Positions 1-5,643 of a stretch of DNA of 11,435 bases are shown in pieces; within the stretch, counting starts at the first letter, position 1, and the number at the start of each line of letters is the position of its first letter. The notes under the pieces were generated by a model that worked only from the letters and a program-made list of their open reading frames with translations, was not told the origin of the DNA and ran no database searches. The translations under genes were made by a program, and so were the position numbers. Source of the DNA: an uncultured Mollicutes bacterium (GTDB taxonomy: Bacteria; Bacillota_I; Bacilli_A; Acholeplasmatales; Anaeroplasmataceae); assembly GCA_937905855.1 (NCBI GenBank), contig CALCWU010000002.1, positions 1 through 11,435 of the forward strand, read 5' to 3'.

Positions 1-863
1 CTAAAAGAAATAATACAGAATTACGAAAGGCAGCATCAAGAATTGAAGCTGATGAGGTTAATATTTTAAGTGGAGTTTTTAATGATTATACAACTGGTAT
101 GCCAATCAATTTATATTTCTTAAATCAAAATACCAAAAGTAGCGATTATTCATATATAAAAAATACACCAAGACCAAGTCATGCTGATTTTGTAGCAAAT
201 AAGAAATATAATGGCTTTGAGGATTATCGTGGTGGTGGTCATTTTTCAGGTAGATTAACTCTTCCTATAGTTGCAGCTGGCGTTTTAGCTAAAAAAATAA
301 TTAGCGCTAATATTACATCAGAAATTGTTAATATTCATGGTAATACTGATAAGAATAAATTTAATGATGAAGTGAGCCTTGCGGCAAGCTCATTTGATAG
401 TGTTGGAGGAATTATTAAAATTACGATTAATAATATGCCAGTAGGAATTGGAGAGCCTTATTTTGATTCAATTGAATCAGTTTTAGCTCATCTATTATAT
501 AGTGTTGGAGGAGTTAAGGGAGTTTCCTTTGGAATTGGCTTTGCTGGAGCAAGTCTATATGGCAGTGAATTCAATGATTGCATAATTGATGAGTCTGGCA
601 AAACTAAAACAAACAATAATGGTGGAATTAATGGTGGAATTAGTAATGGTAATGACATTATTATTAATGTATTTGTAAAGCCTACACCTTCTATTTATAA
701 AAGCCAAAAAACATATAATTTTGAAAAGAAAGAAATAGATGATTTAGTAATAAAGGGTAGACATGATGCAGCAATTGTTTTAAGAGCAGGTGTTGTTTTA
801 GAAGCAATGTGCGCAATTGGTCTTGCGGATTTATTTTTATTATCAAAAAAAGAGGTTATTTAA
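1..863 (+). CDS. aroC: Chorismate synthase, 5'-truncated by window edge
   Basis: Chorismate synthase converts 5-enolpyruvylshikimate-3-phosphate to chorismate, the last shikimate step, in the cytosol with reduced FMN. The reading frame is open from position 3 and gives 286 residues; the N-terminus, including the first conserved His (GESHG motif), lies upstream of the window. Codons before the ATG at 99 already match the family (RKAASRIEADEVNILSGVF), so that ATG is internal and not the start. Seen motifs are RPSHADFVANKKY, DYRGGGHFSGR, VGIGEPYFDS, NNNGGINGGISNG and the C-terminal GRHDAAIVLRAG with its conserved His and Arg. The central part is shorter than in E. coli AroC, as in many low-GC relatives. 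The TAA stop lies one base before the next gene's ATG, and that gene's ribosome binding site is inside aroC, so the two are very likely one operon. The identification is firm; only the missing 5' end is uncertain. Confidence 0.95.
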   Translation, partial: KRNNTELRKAASRIEADEVNILSGVFNDYTTGMPINLYFLNQNTKSSDYSYIKNTPRPSHADFVANKKYNGFEDYRGGGHFSGRLTLPIVAAGVLAKKIISANITSEIVNIHGNTDKNKFNDEVSLAASSFDSVGGIIKITINNMPVGIGEPYFDSIESVLAHLLYSVGGVKGVSFGIGFAGASLYGSEFNDCIIDESGKTKTNNNGGINGGISNGNDIIINVFVKPTPSIYKSQKTYNFEKKEIDDLVIKGRHDAAIVLRAGVVLEAMCAIGLADLFLLSKKEVI

Positions 864-864
864 A

Positions 865-2109
865 ATGAATGATATTGATGCATTAAATGAAGCAAATCGT
901 TGCTTAAGCTGTAAGGTTCCACGTTGTCAAACTGGTTGTCCAACAGGTATGCAAATAAGAGATTTTATTAAGAAAATTAAAGAGAATAATTTAAATGAAG
1001 CTGCAAATATTATTAGGTCTTGTTCTAGCCTATCAACAATTTGTAGTGTTGTTTGTCCTCATGAAAAGCAATGCGTTGGTCATTGTGTTTTAAATGCAAA
1101 AAAGGCACCGATTCAAATTGGTAAGCTTGAAAAATATGTGTTTGATAATGTTAAATATAAAGAAAGCATAACCAAAATTACTAATAAAAAGGTAGCTATT
1201 ATAGGTTGTGGTCCCGCAGGAATTGCTTGTGCACTTGAACTTGCTATAAAAGGAGCAAATGTTACAATTTATGAGCGTATGCCTCATTTTGGTGGTGTTT
1301 TATCATATGGAATTCCTAATTTTAGACTAAGCACTCATCGTATTGAGTCTTTAAATACAAAGCTTTGTGATTTAGGTATAAAAATAATTTATAATAAGAG
1401 CTTAAATGAAGAAGAAATAATTAATTTAAAAAATGATTATGATGATATTTTTATTAGCATAGGCTTGACTAAGGTTCGTCATTTAGGTATTGCTGGCGAA
1501 GAACTTAAAGGTGTATATGACGCTCTTGATTTCCTAAAAGAAGCAAATTATTATTTGCGCTATGATGATGGTGAAATGCCAAAGCTAAAGGGAACAACTA
1601 TTGTTGTAGGTGCAGGTAATGTGGCGATGGATGCCGCAAGAATGGCAGTAAGAGCTGGAAGTGAGCATGTTATGGTAGTTTATCGAAGAACTCTAGCTGA
1701 AGCACCAGCCAACAAAATTGAAATAGACGAAGCTAAGCTTGAAGGCGTAGAATTCAAGTTTTTAACCAATCCTGTTGAGATTCAAGAGGATAATAATCAA
1801 TTAGATGTTAAATGTGAAGTAATGGTGCTTGGTGAGCCAGATGCTTCAGGAAGACCACGACCTGTTGGTTCAAATCAATTTATAAATATTAAATGTGATC
1901 AGGTTATTAGCGCAATTGGTCAAGTTCCTGACAAAATATTTAGTGATAAATATTTTAAAACGGATCATGGTTATTTAGTATGTGATAATTTTAAAACAAG
2001 TGTAGACCATATTTATGCTGGTGGCGATATTGTTTTGGGAGCTAAAACAGTAGTAGAAGCCCAAAAATGTGGTAGGATTGTTGCAAAAATGATTTTAGAG
2101 AATAATTAG
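865..2109 (+). CDS. GltD-like NAD(P)H-dependent FAD/iron-sulfur oxidoreductase
   Basis: A 414-residue flavoprotein of the glutamate synthase small-subunit (GltD/NfnB/PreT) family. These enzymes take electrons from NAD(P)H onto FAD and pass them through [4Fe-4S] clusters to a partner subunit. The N-terminal Fer4_20-type domain has two Cys sets: C13, C16, C21, C25 and C60, C64, C70, C74. An FAD Rossmann motif GCGPAG follows at 114-119, an NAD(P) Rossmann motif GAGNVA at 249-254, VYRRT at about 272-276, and AGGD at 385-388, the usual FAD-contacting end. At 414 residues it is somewhat shorter than E. coli GltD (about 470). The ATG at 865 was chosen because AGAGG at 851-855 sits 9 nt upstream and the protein then begins just before the Cys-rich domain; an upstream GTG at 817 would lie inside aroC without support. 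No large GltB/GltA subunit is visible here, so its electron partner and substrate are unknown and no gene symbol is given. Confidence 0.88.
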   Translation: MNDIDALNEANRCLSCKVPRCQTGCPTGMQIRDFIKKIKENNLNEAANIIRSCSSLSTICSVVCPHEKQCVGHCVLNAKKAPIQIGKLEKYVFDNVKYKESITKITNKKVAIIGCGPAGIACALELAIKGANVTIYERMPHFGGVLSYGIPNFRLSTHRIESLNTKLCDLGIKIIYNKSLNEEEIINLKNDYDDIFISIGLTKVRHLGIAGEELKGVYDALDFLKEANYYLRYDDGEMPKLKGTTIVVGAGNVAMDAARMAVRAGSEHVMVVYRRTLAEAPANKIEIDEAKLEGVEFKFLTNPVEIQEDNNQLDVKCEVMVLGEPDASGRPRPVGSNQFINIKCDQVISAIGQVPDKIFSDKYFKTDHGYLVCDNFKTSVDHIYAGGDIVLGAKTVVEAQKCGRIVAKMILENN

Positions 2110-2137
2110 AAGGCAAAAAAGCCTTCTTTATTTTTTT
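2108..2137 (+). terminator. Intrinsic terminator of aroC-gltD-like unit
   Basis: A perfect 7-bp stem, AGAAGGC (2108-2114) with GCCTTCT (2121-2127), closes an AAAAAA loop and is followed by a T-rich run. The stem starts inside the TAG stop of the GltD-like gene, so there is almost no 3' untranslated region. Confidence 0.88.
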
Positions 2138-2146
2138 ATAACTTTC

Positions 2147-2210
2147 AAAATAAAAAAAGTGAAAAAAATGTAAAAAAGTACTTGCCATAATAGTTGTTCT
2201 ATGTTATAAT
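2147..2210 (+). promoter_or_regulatory. Stable-RNA promoter with phased A-tracts for tRNA-Asp-Arg-Pro
   Basis: TTGCCA (2182-2187) and TATAAT (2205-2210) are separated by exactly 17 bp, with an extended -10 TGt at 2202-2204. Upstream, runs of A begin at 2152 (7), 2162 (7) and 2172 (6), exactly 10 bp apart and ending next to the -35. This looks like an UP element and intrinsically curved DNA. Transcription should start near 2217, about 13 nt before the first tRNA. Confidence 0.85.
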
Positions 2211-2229
2211 AATTGAGCGTTGGAAAAAT

Positions 2230-2305
2230 GGTTTGGTGGTGTAGTGGTTAACATGCTAGTCTGTCACACTGGAGATCGCGGGTTCAATTCCCGTCCAAAC
2301 CGCCA
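2230..2305 (+). tRNA. tRNA-Asp(GTC)
   Basis: Cloverleaf with acceptor GGTTTGG (2230-2236) pairing with CCAAACC (2295-2301), discriminator G2302 and encoded CCA at 2303-2305. The anticodon loop CTGTCAC sits between stems CTAGT and ACTGG, giving anticodon GTC, which reads GAC/GAT. The T arm is GCGGG-TTCAATT-CCCGT. The discriminator G fits an aspartate tRNA. It is first in a three-tRNA transcript, with 6 nt before the next tRNA. Confidence 0.96.
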
Positions 2306-2311
2306 CTTGAT

Positions 2312-2388
2312 GCGCCCATAGATCAATTGGATAGATCGTTTGGCTACGGACCAAAAGGTTAGGGGTTCGAATCCTCTTGGGCGCGCCA
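2312..2388 (+). tRNA. tRNA-Arg(ACG)
   Basis: Acceptor GCGCCCA (2312-2318) pairs with TGGGCGC (2378-2384); discriminator G2385, encoded CCA 2386-2388. The anticodon loop CTACGGA between TTTGG and CCAAA gives ACG, for arginine CGN codons. In bacteria A34 of this tRNA is normally deaminated to inosine by TadA. The T arm is AGGGG-TTCGAAT-CCTCT with one G-T pair. Second of three tRNAs in the cluster. Confidence 0.96.
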
Positions 2389-2400
2389 TTTGAATATTTT

Positions 2401-2477
2401 CGGGAAATAGCTCAGCTTGGTAGAGCGCTTGGTTTGGGACCAAGATGTCGCAGGTTCGAATCCTGTTTTCCCGACCA
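2401..2477 (+). tRNA. tRNA-Pro(TGG)
   Basis: Acceptor CGGGAAA (2401-2407) pairs with TTTCCCG (2467-2473); discriminator A2474, encoded CCA 2475-2477. The anticodon loop TTTGGGA between CTTGG and CCAAG gives TGG, for proline CCN codons. Last tRNA of the cluster, 13 nt before a terminator hairpin. Confidence 0.96.
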
Positions 2478-2489
2478 TTTAGAATTAAT

Positions 2490-2515
2490 ACTTGGTTTAG
2501 GCCAAGTTTTTTTTT
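2490..2515 (+). terminator. Intrinsic terminator after the tRNA cluster
   Basis: Stem ACTTGG (2490-2495) with CCAAGT (2502-2507), a 6-nt loop and an uninterrupted run of nine T (2507-2515). The next gene's Shine-Dalgarno begins about 10 nt after the T tract, so some read-through is probably used to express it. Confidence 0.85.
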
Positions 2516-2535
2516 ATATAAGAAAAGAGGTATTT

Positions 2536-2982
2536 ATGAAAACAAGTATAAAACATTTTAATGAATTGACGGTAAGTGAATTATTTAATATATATAAATT
2601 AAGAGTTTCTGTTTTTATTGTTGAACAGCAATGTGTTTATCAAGATGTTGATGATGCTGATATGGTAGCATACCATTTATGGATTGAAGATAATTAGGGG
2701 ATTAAGGCTTATGCTAGAGTTCTTCCTAAGGGAACAACCTTTGATGAGGTTTCTATAGGAAGAGTTATAGCAAGAGTAAGAAGATGTGGCTTAGGAACTA
2801 AAATTGTAAATGAAGCAATAAAGGTAGCAAAGGAAAAGTTAAATGCAAATGTAATAAAGATTGAGGCTCAGGTGTATGCAATGCCACTTTATGAAAAGTG
2901 TGGATTTATTCCAAATTCTGATCTATATTTAGAGGATGGGATTCCACATATTCAAATGATTTATAAACAAAATACAATTTAA
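2536..2982 (+). pseudogene. elaA: ElaA-family GNAT N-acetyltransferase interrupted by one amber codon
   Basis: The reading frame from ATG 2536 (SD AAAGAGG at 2524-2530) to TAA 2980-2982 spans 148 codons, the normal ElaA length of about 150 residues. It encodes family signatures throughout: RVSVFIVEQQCVYQDVDDAD before the stop, and AYARVLP, IGRVIA, the acetyl-CoA loop RRCGLG, YEKCGF and EDGIPHIQM after it. Codon 54 is TAG (2695-2697), in the loop where homologues have WxxxxGxxxAYARVL. There is no frameshift, deletion or insertion; one base change (for example to AAG, CAG or GAG) would restore the gene. ElaA proteins are GNAT acetyltransferases of unclear substrate. The break may be a recent nonsense mutation, a sequencing error, or a read-through or phase-variable site. 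Amber recoding is unlikely because the GltD-like gene uses TAG as a genuine stop. No good internal start lies just after the stop. The frame can be extended backwards to 2377, but that part is tRNA. Confidence 0.82.
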
Positions 2983-2987
2983 ATTGG

Positions 2988-3016
2988 TTGATTTAAGGTT
3001 TGAACAATGCTAAAAT
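2988..3016 (+). promoter_or_regulatory. Probable promoter for the second acetyltransferase gene
   Basis: TTGATT (2988-2993), 17 bp, then TAAAAT (3011-3016), 29 nt before the ATG at 3046. The hexamers are close to consensus, but the region is so AT-rich that chance matches are easy. No terminator is seen between the broken elaA frame and this gene. Confidence 0.45.
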
Positions 3017-3045
3017 TAAATAAAATAGTAACTGGAGATATTTAG

Positions 3046-3531
3046 ATGGAAATTTTAAATTTGGAAGATAATGATATTACTGAATGCTTAGATATTTATA
3101 ATTATTATATTAAAAATACTGTGTTTACGCTTGAAGAGGAAGAATTAGATTTACAAAATTTTAAAAAAAGATGTGCTGTTATTAGAGATGATTTCCCTTT
3201 TATAGTTATTAAAGATGATGATAAGGTAGTTGGCTATGCTTATTTAAATTATTTTAATACAAGAGGTGCTTATAAAATTAGTGCTGATTTATCGATATAT
3301 GTTTCTCAAAACTATACTAAAAGACATATCGGTAAAATATTATTAGATGAAATAACTAAGCTAGCTAGGGCAAAAGGAACAAAAAATATTATTTCTATTA
3401 TCACTAGTGAAAATAATGCTTCAGTTGCCTTTCATGAAAAAAATGGATTTATAATGGAAGGCTTTCTTAAGGATGTTGCGAATAAGTTTAATAGGAGTAT
3501 TTCAATATATTATTATCGATTAGCTATCTAA
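3046..3531 (+). CDS. GNAT acetyltransferase, phosphinothricin acetyltransferase-like
   Basis: A 161-residue GNAT protein resembling the COG1247 group (phosphinothricin/methionine-sulfone acetyltransferases such as YncA/MnaT and bar/pat). Matching features are IYNYYIKNTVFTLEEEE near residues 17-33, VVGYAYL at 61-67, ADLSIYVSQNY at 80-90, and ENNASVAFHEKNGFIMEG at 122-139. These enzymes transfer acetyl groups from acetyl-CoA to amino groups of small molecules. The start is ATG 3046 with GGAGA at 3034-3038, spacing 7 nt. Two features are odd. The acetyl-CoA loop, usually R/Q-x-x-G-x-G, reads T91-K-R-H94-I-G96, so the first Arg and first Gly are missing. The later G-x-KFGRWxD signature of relatives reads ANKFNRSIS (145-153). 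It may be inactive or have a changed substrate. It follows the broken elaA. Confidence 0.82.
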   Translation: MEILNLEDNDITECLDIYNYYIKNTVFTLEEEELDLQNFKKRCAVIRDDFPFIVIKDDDKVVGYAYLNYFNTRGAYKISADLSIYVSQNYTKRHIGKILLDEITKLARAKGTKNIISIITSENNASVAFHEKNGFIMEGFLKDVANKFNRSISIYYYRLAI

Positions 3532-3650
3532 TAGATAAAGGAATTAATAAATAATTTATTGAAAAATAGTGAAATTAAATTGAATATATGATAAAATGTA
3601 TATGTAAGTGTTTTACTTATAAGAAAATATTAAAAAATGTAAATTTTGTA
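3532..3650 (+). other. Intergenic stretch between the acetyltransferase gene and the tRNA-Gly promoter
   Basis: No ORF and no convincing terminator are seen. TGaTAAAAT at 3589-3597 looks like an extended -10 without a good -35. Just downstream a weak stem pairs GTAAGT (around 3605) with ACTTAT across a TTT-rich loop, but no T tract follows. The AT-rich 3624-3645 part probably acts as UP-element DNA for the promoter at 3651. Confidence 0.4.
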
Positions 3651-3679
3651 TTGACAGATATTTTATTATGTGGTATTAT
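3651..3679 (+). promoter_or_regulatory. Near-consensus promoter for tRNA-Gly
   Basis: A perfect TTGACA (3651-3656), 17-bp spacer and TATTAT (3674-3679), with an extended -10 TGg at 3671-3673. A-rich DNA lies immediately upstream. The expected start is near 3686. It is the strongest-looking promoter in the window. Confidence 0.88.
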
Positions 3680-3684
3680 ATTGG

Positions 3685-3706
3685 AGCATTAAGTTTTCTT
3701 AGTGCT
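3685..3706 (+). other. Hairpin in the 5' leader of the tRNA-Gly transcript
   Basis: AGCATTAAG (3685-3693) pairs with CTTAGTGCT (3698-3706) in a 9-bp stem with one G-T wobble and a TTTT loop. It coincides with the predicted transcription start and precedes the tRNA by 13 nt, so the pre-tRNA should carry a structured leader that RNase P removes. Confidence 0.6.
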
Positions 3707-3719
3707 TAATCATATACAT

Positions 3720-3793
3720 GCAGGTGTAGTTTAATGGTAGAACTTCAGCCTTCCAAGCTGACTACGTGAGTTCGATTCTCATCACCTGCTCCA
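3720..3793 (+). tRNA. tRNA-Gly(TCC)
   Basis: Acceptor GCAGGTG (3720-3726) pairs with CACCTGC (3783-3789); discriminator T3790, encoded CCA 3791-3793. The anticodon loop CTTCCAA between TCAGC and GCTGA gives TCC, reading glycine GGA/GGG. The D arm contains TAGTTTAATGGTAGAA. It is a single-tRNA transcript with its own promoter and terminator. Confidence 0.96.
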
Positions 3794-3803
3794 ATTGATA
3801 TTT

Positions 3804-3830
3804 AAGTTCAATGCAAATTGAACTTTTTTT
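3804..3830 (+). terminator. Intrinsic terminator after tRNA-Gly
   Basis: A perfect 9-bp stem, AAGTTCAAT (3804-3812) with ATTGAACTT (3817-3825), around a GCAA tetraloop, followed by seven T (3824-3830). The next ATG is only 20 nt later, leaving no room for a separate promoter. Confidence 0.9.
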
Positions 3831-3849
3831 ATGCTTTGTGTGAGGATTT

Positions 3850-5100
3850 ATGGATAAGAATTGTAGAATTGCGATTATAGGTGCTGGACCTGCTGGTATA
3901 ACGGCAGCATATTATTTAGAAAAAAATGGATTTACAAATTATGAGATACTTGAGCGTGAGGACCATGTTGGAGGTAAATGCTTTTCACCATATTATAAAG
4001 GTAAAAGATACGATATGGGAGCTATTTTAGGTGCACCAAGCTATGATGTTGTTCAAGAAATGATGCGAGATTGTGGCATCCAAATTGATGGCGATAGGAT
4101 ATATGCAGAAATGCGTGATTATCTTAGTGGTGAATTAACAAGCCTTGCACCTAGTGAAAGTAGAATGATTTTAAGAGAAATTAGAACTCTTAAGAATCTT
4201 TTAAGTGAAAAATATCAGGGGTATGATGAAATAGGTCATTTAAATACTAATCCCGATTTAATGGTTACTTTTAGTGACTTTTGTAAGAAAAATGATTTAA
4301 ATAATATTGAAAAGGTATTTATTAATCCTTTTACATCTTTTGGCTATGGCTATTTAGATGAAATTCCTGCTATTTATGTTTTAAAATATTTAGATATGGC
4401 TACACTAAATTATTTTTTAAAGGAGGAACTTTGGAGCTTTAATGATGGAACTCAAAGCCTTTGGGAAAGAATTTCCTATAATCTAAAGAATCAGCCAATT
4501 TTGAATGTTAAGATTGAAAATATTCAAAGAGAGAATAATATTGTCACAATTAAGACTAATTTGTTTACTAGAGAATATGATTATTTGATTGTAACATCAC
4601 CTTTAGATCATCTTTATAAATTTATGGATTTGACAAGTGTTGAAAATGATTTGTTTTCTAAAATTGAAACAATTGACTATAAGGTATTCGCTGTTACATT
4701 AAAGAAATATCCTAAGAAGACCTGCTATATTCAGGGAAATATGTATAGAAGAAGATTAGGACATACGATGATTTATTTTGTTAAGTGGCCTAAAAATGAA
4801 GAACAGGTTGTAACATTATATGCAATTGGCGATAAAAACTTGAAAACAAGTGAAATTACCAAAATGCTATATGATGATATGGAATTATGTGGCTATCCTA
4901 TAAATAATATAATTCTTGAAAAAGATTGGTACTATTTTCCCCATATTAATACTGCTAATTATTTAAATGGTTGGTATAAAGATGTTGAAGCCATACAGGG
5001 TAAAATGAATACATTTTATGCTGGTGAGGTTTTAAGCTTTGGCGATATGGAAGAGACCTCTGCCTATTCAAAGAATATCGTAGATAAATATTTTAAATAA
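3850..5100 (+). CDS. FAD-dependent amine-oxidase-like oxidoreductase
   Basis: A 416-residue soluble flavoprotein of the NAD_binding_8/flavin amine oxidase superfamily. The N-terminal dinucleotide-binding motif is GAGPAG (11-16), with E35 (ILERE) as the expected FAD ribose-binding acid and HVGGKC at 39-44, the typical GG motif after the Rossmann fold. The C-terminus FYAGEVLSFGDMEETSAYSKNIVD (389 onwards) matches the second FAD-contact segment of the family. No signal peptide or membrane segment is seen, so it should be cytosolic. Relatives act on amines, polyenes or porphyrinogens; the sequence does not reveal the substrate here. The start ATG 3850 has GAGG at 3842-3845, spacing 4 nt. The gene lies 20 nt after the tRNA-Gly terminator with no visible promoter of its own, so read-through from the tRNA promoter is likely. 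The HD-domain gene downstream has a separate promoter. Confidence 0.85.
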   Translation: MDKNCRIAIIGAGPAGITAAYYLEKNGFTNYEILEREDHVGGKCFSPYYKGKRYDMGAILGAPSYDVVQEMMRDCGIQIDGDRIYAEMRDYLSGELTSLAPSESRMILREIRTLKNLLSEKYQGYDEIGHLNTNPDLMVTFSDFCKKNDLNNIEKVFINPFTSFGYGYLDEIPAIYVLKYLDMATLNYFLKEELWSFNDGTQSLWERISYNLKNQPILNVKIENIQRENNIVTIKTNLFTREYDYLIVTSPLDHLYKFMDLTSVENDLFSKIETIDYKVFAVTLKKYPKKTCYIQGNMYRRRLGHTMIYFVKWPKNEEQVVTLYAIGDKNLKTSEITKMLYDDMELCGYPINNIILEKDWYYFPHINTANYLNGWYKDVEAIQGKMNTFYAGEVLSFGDMEETSAYSKNIVDKYFK

Positions 5101-5103
5101 AGG

Positions 5104-5132
5104 TTGCACAAAAATAAAAAATATAATATAAT
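5104..5132 (+). promoter_or_regulatory. Promoter of the HD-domain gene
   Basis: TTGCAC (5104-5109), 17 bp, then TATAAT (5127-5132), starting 4 nt after the previous stop. A second TATAAT at 5122-5127 has too short a spacer. Transcription should start near 5139, giving a leader of about 25 nt that carries the strong SD AAGGAG (5150-5155). Confidence 0.7.
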
Positions 5133-5163
5133 AATAAAAATAAGAAAATAAGGAGATGGTTTT

Positions 5164-5607
5164 ATGCAAAATTTATATATTTCAGAAAACAAACTAAAGC
5201 ACTCAATTGGCGTAGCTAGATATATGCAAAAGTATGCACAAGAGAAGCTATTAAATGAGGATTTAGCTAGAGAATTTTTCGTTTTAGGATATCTTCATGA
5301 TATTGGTGAAGAGTTTGTTTATGATAAGAAGGACCACGCCCATGCTGGTGGTGAGCTTTTAAAGGCTCAAAAGTATAAATATTGGAAAGAGGTTTACTAT
5401 CATGGTGATCCTAATACACCATATATTTCTCCAGCATTAATGGTTTTAAATTTAGCTGAATTATGTGTTCAAAATGATGGCACAGTTTGTACAATTGAGC
5501 AAAAGCTTAATCGTTTAAAGGAAAAATTTGGTGAGAACTCAGTTCAATACAAAAATACGAAGGCTTTAGCTGATATGGTTAGAACAACCCCAATTGTTAT
5601 AAAATAA
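5164..5607 (+). CDS. Small HD-domain protein, putative metal-dependent phosphohydrolase
   Basis: A 147-residue protein with an HD-superfamily core. H13 lies in the opening KHSIGVAR helix, H45-D46 in GYLHDIGEE form the HD doublet, further histidines H58 and H60 lie in DHAHAGG, and H80 in VYYHGDP. These ligands normally bind one or two divalent metals and hydrolyse phosphate esters or nucleotides. The last Asp of the H...HD...D signature, expected near LNLAELCV, appears to be Glu (E99). The closest family by layout is the YqeK/small HD phosphohydrolase type, but it is too divergent to name. There is no membrane segment. Start ATG 5164 has an excellent SD (AAGGAG at 5150-5155). It has its own promoter and is followed by a terminator, so it may be a single-gene unit with read-through into the pseudouridine synthase gene. 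Substrate is unknown. Confidence 0.75.
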   Translation: MQNLYISENKLKHSIGVARYMQKYAQEKLLNEDLAREFFVLGYLHDIGEEFVYDKKDHAHAGGELLKAQKYKYWKEVYYHGDPNTPYISPALMVLNLAELCVQNDGTVCTIEQKLNRLKEKFGENSVQYKNTKALADMVRTTPIVIK

Positions 5608-5628
5608 AGTTCCTTTTGGGACTTTTTT
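5607..5628 (+). terminator. Intrinsic terminator after the HD-domain gene
   Basis: Stem AAGTTCC (5607-5613) with GGGACTT (5618-5624), one T-G pair, TTTT loop, then a T run to 5628. It begins on the last base of the stop codon and ends 15 nt before the next ATG. Confidence 0.82.
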
Positions 5629-5643
5629 CTTTGTGAGGTAGAT

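Noticed and set aside
1090..1287. 65-codon ORF on the minus strand
   Set aside because: It lies entirely inside the GltD-like gene opposite its Cys-rich and FAD-binding coding region, has no SD or family signature, and is a shadow of the real frame.
2364..2464. Repeated GGTTCGAATCCT as an attachment-site duplication
   Set aside because: Both copies are the T arms of intact tRNA-Arg and tRNA-Pro genes, where this sequence is conserved; no integrase or mobile element is present.
2492..2520. TTGGTT-17-TATATA promoter inside the tRNA-cluster terminator
   Set aside because: The start it predicts would fall within the SD of the next gene, leaving no usable leader; the match comes from the hairpin and T tract.
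2377..2535. Upstream extension of the elaA frame
   Set aside because: These bases are tRNA-Arg, tRNA-Pro and the terminator; the SD at 2524-2530 and ATG 2536 mark the real start.
2695..2697. Amber codon as a recoded sense codon (for example pyrrolysine)
   Set aside because: The GltD-like gene ends with TAG inside its terminator stem, so TAG is a normal stop here; no suppressor tRNA or recoding element is visible.
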